From NCBI GenBank assembly GCA_964507025.1, contig CAZDOK010000005.1, positions 124,001 to 188,000 of the forward strand: 64,000 bases of DNA, in the 5' to 3' direction. This document shows positions 59,958-64,000 of this stretch, piece by piece; positions within the stretch are counted from its first letter, which is position 1; each line of letters starts with the position of its first letter. The notes below the pieces were generated by a model. The model searched no databases, was not told where the DNA came from, and saw only the letters and a list, made by a program, of their open reading frames with translations. This DNA is from Amarobacter sp964507025. Its GTDB lineage: Bacteria; Chloroflexota; Dehalococcoidia; Tepidiformales; Tepidiformaceae. Made by a program: the position numbers and the translations under genes.

Positions 59958-61532
59958 ATGCCTTCCGTGTTTCGCGGCGCCACCGGCGTCATCCTGACCG
60001 CGGTGCTGGCCGTGGCCGGCGCGGCCGTCGGCGCGGCGATCTTCTTCACATCGAGCAAGGCCTCCGACGTCAACCTGACAACGGCGAGCCTGGTCCCCGC
60101 CGATGCGGGGATGTACATCGCCCTGAACACCGACCTGTCGTCCGGCCAGTGGGTATCGTCCTTCAAGCTGGTCGAGAAACTCGGCGCCGAGGACCCCGAG
60201 GGCGAACTGAAGGACGGCGCCGAGGATGCGGGCTTCGACTGGGAGGACGACATCGCCCCCTTCCTGGGCGGGAACGCCGCGGTATACGTCCGCAGCGTCG
60301 ATATCGAGTCAATCTCCGCCGCGGGCGCGGTCATCCTGCGTGCGAAAGACCCCGCCCGCGTGATGGAGATCCTGGAAGAACAGGCGGGTGCCATCGATGA
60401 GGGCGAGTACAACGGCGTCGAGTTCACGGTGCTGGAGATGGCTGGCTATGCGGCCCGGATCGGCGACCACGTGGTGATCGCCCTCGACGAGGCGAGCATC
60501 GAGGCGGTGATCGACGTCTCGCAAGGCACGGCCCCCGCGCTTTCGGGCGTCGAGGACTTCAAGAAGCTTCGCGACGAGCTGACCGGCAACTTCCTGGCGT
60601 TCGTCTACGTGAGCGCGAACGACCTCCTGGGCGACTTCTTCCTGGACGACCCAGTGGTGAAGGCCGCGCTCGATGACTCGGGCGCTGGCGACCTGGTGCT
60701 CCGGCCGGCGGCGTGGGTCATCGGCGCGAAGAAAGGCGGCTTCGAGTTCCAGGCGGCGTCGATCGGGGAGAGCGGCAACGTCTCGCCCATGCTTCAGCCG
60801 CGGGAGTCCCGGCTGGCGGGGATGATCCCGGCCGACTCCGCGCTGTTCTTCACGACGACGAACATCGCGCAGACGTGGTCGGCTGTTGTGGCGGAGTCGC
60901 GCGACGCCATCGACGACGCCATCCGCGAGAACACCGACTACCGCTCACTCGACGACGCGCTCCGCGATGCCGGGGAACAGATCGGCCTGGAGAGCATCGA
61001 AGAAGTGATCGCGCTACTGACGGGCGAGACCGCCGTCGCGGCATGGTTCCCGGAGGGCGCCACGTCGAGCCCGGAGGCTGTGCTGGTCGCCGAGGTGGAC
61101 GAGGCGAGGGCGCGCGACGTGCTCGACCGCGTGCTCGCGAGCAAGCCGGGAGTACGAGTCGAGAAGCGCGACGTTGGTGGCTTCGAGATGACGATTGGCA
61201 GGGACCAGGAGGGCGAACCGCTCGCCTTCGGGCTCCGCGATGGCCGCCTGGTGATGGGGACGCCCGCGGGCGTGGAGGCGGTGCTCGCGCTCGGGAGCGG
61301 CGACCCGTCGCTGGCGACGCTCAACCGCTACCGCGCGACGGTGGAGCAGATGCCCTCGGCGCTGGGGACGTATGCGTTCGTGAACCTGGCAGCCATGCTC
61401 CGGGCGGGCGAAGGCGAAATCGTCCCGGGCATCATCGAGGAAGCCGGGGCGGCGATGGAAGGACTTATCATCAACTTGGTCGATGAGCGCGGCGTAGTCC
61501 GGCTCTCGGGAGTGCTGAACATCGAGGAGTAG
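59958..61532 (+). CDS. DUF3352 domain-containing secreted protein
   Basis: A 524-residue protein with an N-terminal membrane anchor or signal (VFRGATGVILTAVLAVAGAAVGAAIFFTSS) and the DUF3352 beta-rich domain that follows (LVPADAGMYIALNTDLSSGQWVSSFKLVEKLG... FLGGNAAVYV). Function of DUF3352 is unknown; it occurs in cyanobacteria and Chloroflexota envelope proteins. No enzyme motif is visible. GAGGGGGA precedes the ATG. Followed four bases later by a small membrane protein, probably cotranscribed. Confidence 0.86.
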   Translation: MPSVFRGATGVILTAVLAVAGAAVGAAIFFTSSKASDVNLTTASLVPADAGMYIALNTDLSSGQWVSSFKLVEKLGAEDPEGELKDGAEDAGFDWEDDIAPFLGGNAAVYVRSVDIESISAAGAVILRAKDPARVMEILEEQAGAIDEGEYNGVEFTVLEMAGYAARIGDHVVIALDEASIEAVIDVSQGTAPALSGVEDFKKLRDELTGNFLAFVYVSANDLLGDFFLDDPVVKAALDDSGAGDLVLRPAAWVIGAKKGGFEFQAASIGESGNVSPMLQPRESRLAGMIPADSALFFTTTNIAQTWSAVVAESRDAIDDAIRENTDYRSLDDALRDAGEQIGLESIEEVIALLTGETAVAAWFPEGATSSPEAVLVAEVDEARARDVLDRVLASKPGVRVEKRDVGGFEMTIGRDQEGEPLAFGLRDGRLVMGTPAGVEAVLALGSGDPSLATLNRYRATVEQMPSALGTYAFVNLAAMLRAGEGEIVPGIIEEAGAAMEGLIINLVDERGVVRLSGVLNIEE

Positions 61533-61536
61533 CCGG

Positions 61537-62013
61537 TTGGCGGTTGGCTGGCGGCGTGGATTGGAGCTGACGCGGATGGGCGTGGGGCCGCTGGCGCTTG
61601 CCGCGTTCTTCCTGCCCTGGGCACACGGCCCGGGCCCGCTTTCGGCAACCGAGTTCACCGGCTACCGGCTCGTGGGGTACGCGGGGCGGCTGCAGGCGCT
61701 CGACCTCTCGATCGGCGAGGGAGCGGCATTGTGGCTGGCACGGATGCTGATCCTGGCCGTGGCCGTGGCGGCGACCTGGCAAACGCTGCTGGCGCCGCGC
61801 CACCGGAGCCACCCGGTGTACCCGTTGAGCGGATGGTACCTCGTGGCGCTGGCGGCCACCGCGCTGGGGATCGGGCTCGTCCGGGCGGGGCTGGTGGTGC
61901 CGCCACCCGGGCTGTTGCTGCTGGCCATTGCGGGCGGACTGTTCGCGGCCGCCGAGCTGTGGAGCGCCCGGGGAGCGCCTAACGCACCGGCGGCGTCCCC
62001 CGGGGCGGGATGA
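61537..62013 (+). CDS. small membrane protein, 158 aa
   Basis: A 158-residue integral membrane protein with about four spans (e.g. GVGPLALAAFFLPWAHG, LWLARMLILAVAVAATWQTLL, WYLVALAATALGIGLVRAGLV, LLLLAIAGGLFAAAELW). Starts at TTG 61537 with GAGGAG upstream, five bases after the DUF3352 stop. Family not recognised. Its last 35 bases overlap the end of the convergent dehydrogenase gene. Confidence 0.65.
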   Translation: MAVGWRRGLELTRMGVGPLALAAFFLPWAHGPGPLSATEFTGYRLVGYAGRLQALDLSIGEGAALWLARMLILAVAVAATWQTLLAPRHRSHPVYPLSGWYLVALAATALGIGLVRAGLVVPPPGLLLLAIAGGLFAAAELWSARGAPNAPAASPGAG

Positions 62014-62971
62014 GTAGCACCCGCCCAAAGGCGCCGCGGCTTTCGATGTAGGTGTGCGCGGCTTCGGCCTCGCTGAGCGGGAAGGTCCGGTCGATCATTA
62101 CCTTCAGGTCGCCCCGGGCGACGTCATCGATGAGCTGCTGGATCATGGGCTGGCAGCGGGCTGCGTTGTACGTGAGCTCGGCCCCCAGGTAGACGCCGGT
62201 GACGGAAGCGTTCTTCTGGCCCAGGCCGCCGAGGTTCGGCACGTGGCCTTCGCGTCCGGCGTTTCCAACCCAGCTGATACGCCCCCGATAGGCGAGCGCG
62301 GCGACGCTGCCCTCGAGCGTTTTGCCACCGACCGAATCGACGATGAGGTTCGCGCCGCGGCCGCCGGTCAGGTCGATCGTGCGGGCGACGAAGTCCCCGG
62401 TGCGATAGTTGATACCGTGATCGAGCCCGAAGGATTTCAGGCGTTCGAGCTTCTCATCGCTCGAGGCCGTAGCGAGAACTGTGGCGCCGGCCCGCTTCGC
62501 GAGCTGGATGGCGGCCAGCCCCACACCGCCACCGCCCGCCTGGATCAGCACGGTTTCGCCGGCTTTCAGTCGACCGAACTCGAAGAGACAGTCGTGCGCG
62601 GTCCCGAACTCGATCGGAATGGACGCGGCAACGCCGAGGTCCATGCCATCGGGCACCAGCCAGGTGGAGGTGGCGGGCACGGAGGCAAGCTCAGCGTGCG
62701 AGCCATGGGGCATGGTGGCGACCACGCGGTCCCCGGGCTTGCGATCGGCCACGCGCTCGCCGACCTCTCGGATGACCCCGGCGGCCTGGTAGCCGACGAT
62801 GTGCGGCCGCGTGACCATCACGCCGCCCTGGCGATGGAGCGTATCGCCGCCCTGGATGCCGATTGCCCGGACGTCGATGATGACGCCGGCCGGGTGGCAC
62901 TTCGGATCGGGCACCTCTTCGTACTTGAAGACAGAGGGCGCGCCGGTTTCGTAGTAGACAGCAGCTTTCAC
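61979..62971 (-). CDS. zinc-type quinone oxidoreductase/alcohol dehydrogenase family (MDR)
   Basis: A 330-residue medium-chain dehydrogenase/reductase. Pattern: EYEEVPDPKCHPAGVIIDVRAIGIQGGDTLHRQGGVMVTRPHIVGYQAAGVIREVG, then the nucleotide-binding QAGGGGVGLAAIQLAKRAG at about 145-163. No catalytic-zinc Cys/His set is evident, so it belongs to the quinone oxidoreductase-like branch. It likely reduces quinones or enones with NADPH. Start ATG 62971. Confidence 0.87.
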   Translation of the reverse strand: MKAAVYYETGAPSVFKYEEVPDPKCHPAGVIIDVRAIGIQGGDTLHRQGGVMVTRPHIVGYQAAGVIREVGERVADRKPGDRVVATMPHGSHAELASVPATSTWLVPDGMDLGVAASIPIEFGTAHDCLFEFGRLKAGETVLIQAGGGGVGLAAIQLAKRAGATVLATASSDEKLERLKSFGLDHGINYRTGDFVARTIDLTGGRGANLIVDSVGGKTLEGSVAALAYRGRISWVGNAGREGHVPNLGGLGQKNASVTGVYLGAELTYNAARCQPMIQQLIDDVARGDLKVMIDRTFPLSEAEAAHTYIESRGAFGRVLLIPPRGTPPVR

Positions 62972-63033
62972 GGGTACCTCCCGGGGGTATTGGGAGATCG
63001 TACGCGAATGTGGCTGCGAACGCGCAAGACCGC

Positions 63034-63891
63034 CTATGGCAGGCCGGCCCCGGGCACGTCCACCCGCACCTGCTCGATCCAGCCGCGAGAGCGCCCCGCC
63101 TGTCGGTCGGCTTCATCGCCCTCGGCGGTGCAGATGTAGAGCGTCTTGCGGTCGTCGCCGCCGAGCATGCAGGCGTAGGCGCCGCGGCCCTCGCTCATGG
63201 GGACGCTGGCGAGAACACCGCCTCCCTCGCGGACGCGGAGGCACTCGGCCGTGGTTGGCGAGGCGACCCAGATGGCCCCCTCTTCGTCGAGGCAGATGCC
63301 ATCCGGGGTCGCGCGGCCGAGGTCGGCCCAGGTTCGCCGGCCGGCGAGGGCACCGTCTTCCTCGACGGTGAAGGCGGTAAGGCGGCGGCCGAAGGTCTCG
63401 GCGACGATGAGGGTCTTGCCATCGGGCGTGATGACGGCGCCGTTGGGAAAGGCGAGGTCCTCAGCAACTACGCACGCCTGGCCGTTGGGATCGACCCGGA
63501 CGAGTGTGGTGGTCTGGAAGTCCTCGCCGCCGGCGAAATCGAAGCCGAAATTGCCGATGTAGGAACGGCCGAACGCGTCGACCACCATGTCGTTGGCGTC
63601 GCCACCAACGAAAGGCGAGATATCGGCGACCTCGCGGAGACCAAGGTCGCGGTCGAGCACGAGAAGGCGGTGGTCGGCCATGGAGACGACCAGCAGCCGG
63701 CCATCCTGGAGGAAGCCGAGCCCGGAGGGCTTGTTTTCGACTTCGCAAACGACGGAAGTCTGGCCGGTGGGGTCCATGGCCATCACGCGGCGGGCGTGCA
63801 TATCGGAGAACCAGAGCCTGCCGTCGTGCCAGCGGGGGCCTTCGGGAAACTTCAGGCCATCGAGGACGACGGTGGGTGCGGGGTAGGGCAT
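63034..63891 (-). CDS. SMP-30/gluconolactonase family protein
   Basis: A 285-residue six-bladed beta-propeller hydrolase. Metal ligand segments visible: LKFPEGPRWHDGRLWFSDMHARRV near the N-terminus (Glu), DANDMVVDAFGRSYIGNFGFD (Asn) and TPDGICLDEEGAIWVAS (Asp) near 195. This group hydrolyses lactones. ATG 63891 is chosen as the family start. Partner genes are not evident. The final 110 bases of the window hold nothing else. Confidence 0.9.
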   Translation of the reverse strand: MPYPAPTVVLDGLKFPEGPRWHDGRLWFSDMHARRVMAMDPTGQTSVVCEVENKPSGLGFLQDGRLLVVSMADHRLLVLDRDLGLREVADISPFVGGDANDMVVDAFGRSYIGNFGFDFAGGEDFQTTTLVRVDPNGQACVVAEDLAFPNGAVITPDGKTLIVAETFGRRLTAFTVEEDGALAGRRTWADLGRATPDGICLDEEGAIWVASPTTAECLRVREGGGVLASVPMSEGRGAYACMLGGDDRKTLYICTAEGDEADRQAGRSRGWIEQVRVDVPGAGLP

Positions 63892-64000
63892 GGGGCATGG
63901 GCTCCGGGCGTGGTCTCGCGATCTTACGCGGGCCGCGTGTTCCGAAGCGCGCGGCCCGGCGTTTACGCCAACCCGATCGGGGATTTGCCTCATCTGGGAT

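Overview
The window is high-GC chromosomal DNA (roughly two thirds G+C by eye), densely coded, with about 73 genes in short co-oriented runs. I saw no rRNA, tRNA, insertion sequence, prophage or CRISPR array. The gene mix (F420/flavin PPOX-fold proteins, an LLM-family oxidoreductase, MoaD/MoeB-type sulfur carriers next to cysM, panDBC with a structured leader, the order rpsF-ssb-rpsR, cupredoxins with C-terminal anchors) best fits a Chloroflexota bacterium, perhaps Dehalococcoidia-like. This placement is inference and no marker was searched.

Layout. 0-6.5 kb: FAD-linked oxidase, enoyl-CoA hydratase, histidine phosphatase, LLM oxidoreductase, and a two-gene ABC exporter divergent from a MarR regulator. 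6.5-12 kb (mostly minus): zinc-finger-like small protein, GNAT, fabI, PPOX protein, MBL hydrolase, MFS transporter, purA. 12-15 kb: two orphan proteins and an ECF sigma/anti-sigma pair. 15-21 kb (minus): one long run rpsF-ssb-rpsR-peptidyl-prolyl isomerase-hom-coiled-coil protein-thrC. 21-29 kb: methyltransferases, PPOX proteins, glyA, a GGR-type FAD enzyme, hydrolase/MarR/MFS, aldo-keto reductase. 29-34 kb: zinc ribbon and a peptide-type ABC importer (two permeases plus binding lipoprotein, no ATPases). 34-39 kb: PPOX pair, PPK2, uvrB, ruvC. 39-42 kb: a cyclic-di-AMP (ydaO-type) riboswitch in front of an unknown gene, DUF5652, Na/Pi symporter. 42-46 kb: panDBC and two cupredoxins. 46-52 kb: P1 peptidase, aminoglycoside-type kinase, mutM, ruvA, a DsbA-like protein with its halves in swapped order, phosphatase, enoyl-CoA hydratase. 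53-58 kb: a cysteine/sulfur-carrier operon (Rrf2 regulator, cysK, MoaD-MoeB fusion, MoaD-like carrier ending in Gly-Gly-Cys, cysM, DUF983, GNAT). 58-64 kb: coiled-coil pair, methyltransferase, DUF3352, membrane protein, quinone-type dehydrogenase, SMP-30.

Most notable: (1) the ydaO riboswitch driving an uncharacterised 158-aa protein; (2) the sulfur-carrier operon whose free carrier is encoded with an extra C-terminal Cys, so it needs trimming or resembles a carrier-cysteine adduct; (3) a membrane-anchored DsbA fold that appears circularly permuted; (4) a hairpin element present twice with covarying base pairs, 16-17 nt upstream of both rpsF (S6) and rpsR (S18), a candidate S6:S18 autoregulatory site; (5) a long structured leader before panDBC; (6) a perfect Crp/Fnr-like palindrome upstream of a double cupredoxin.
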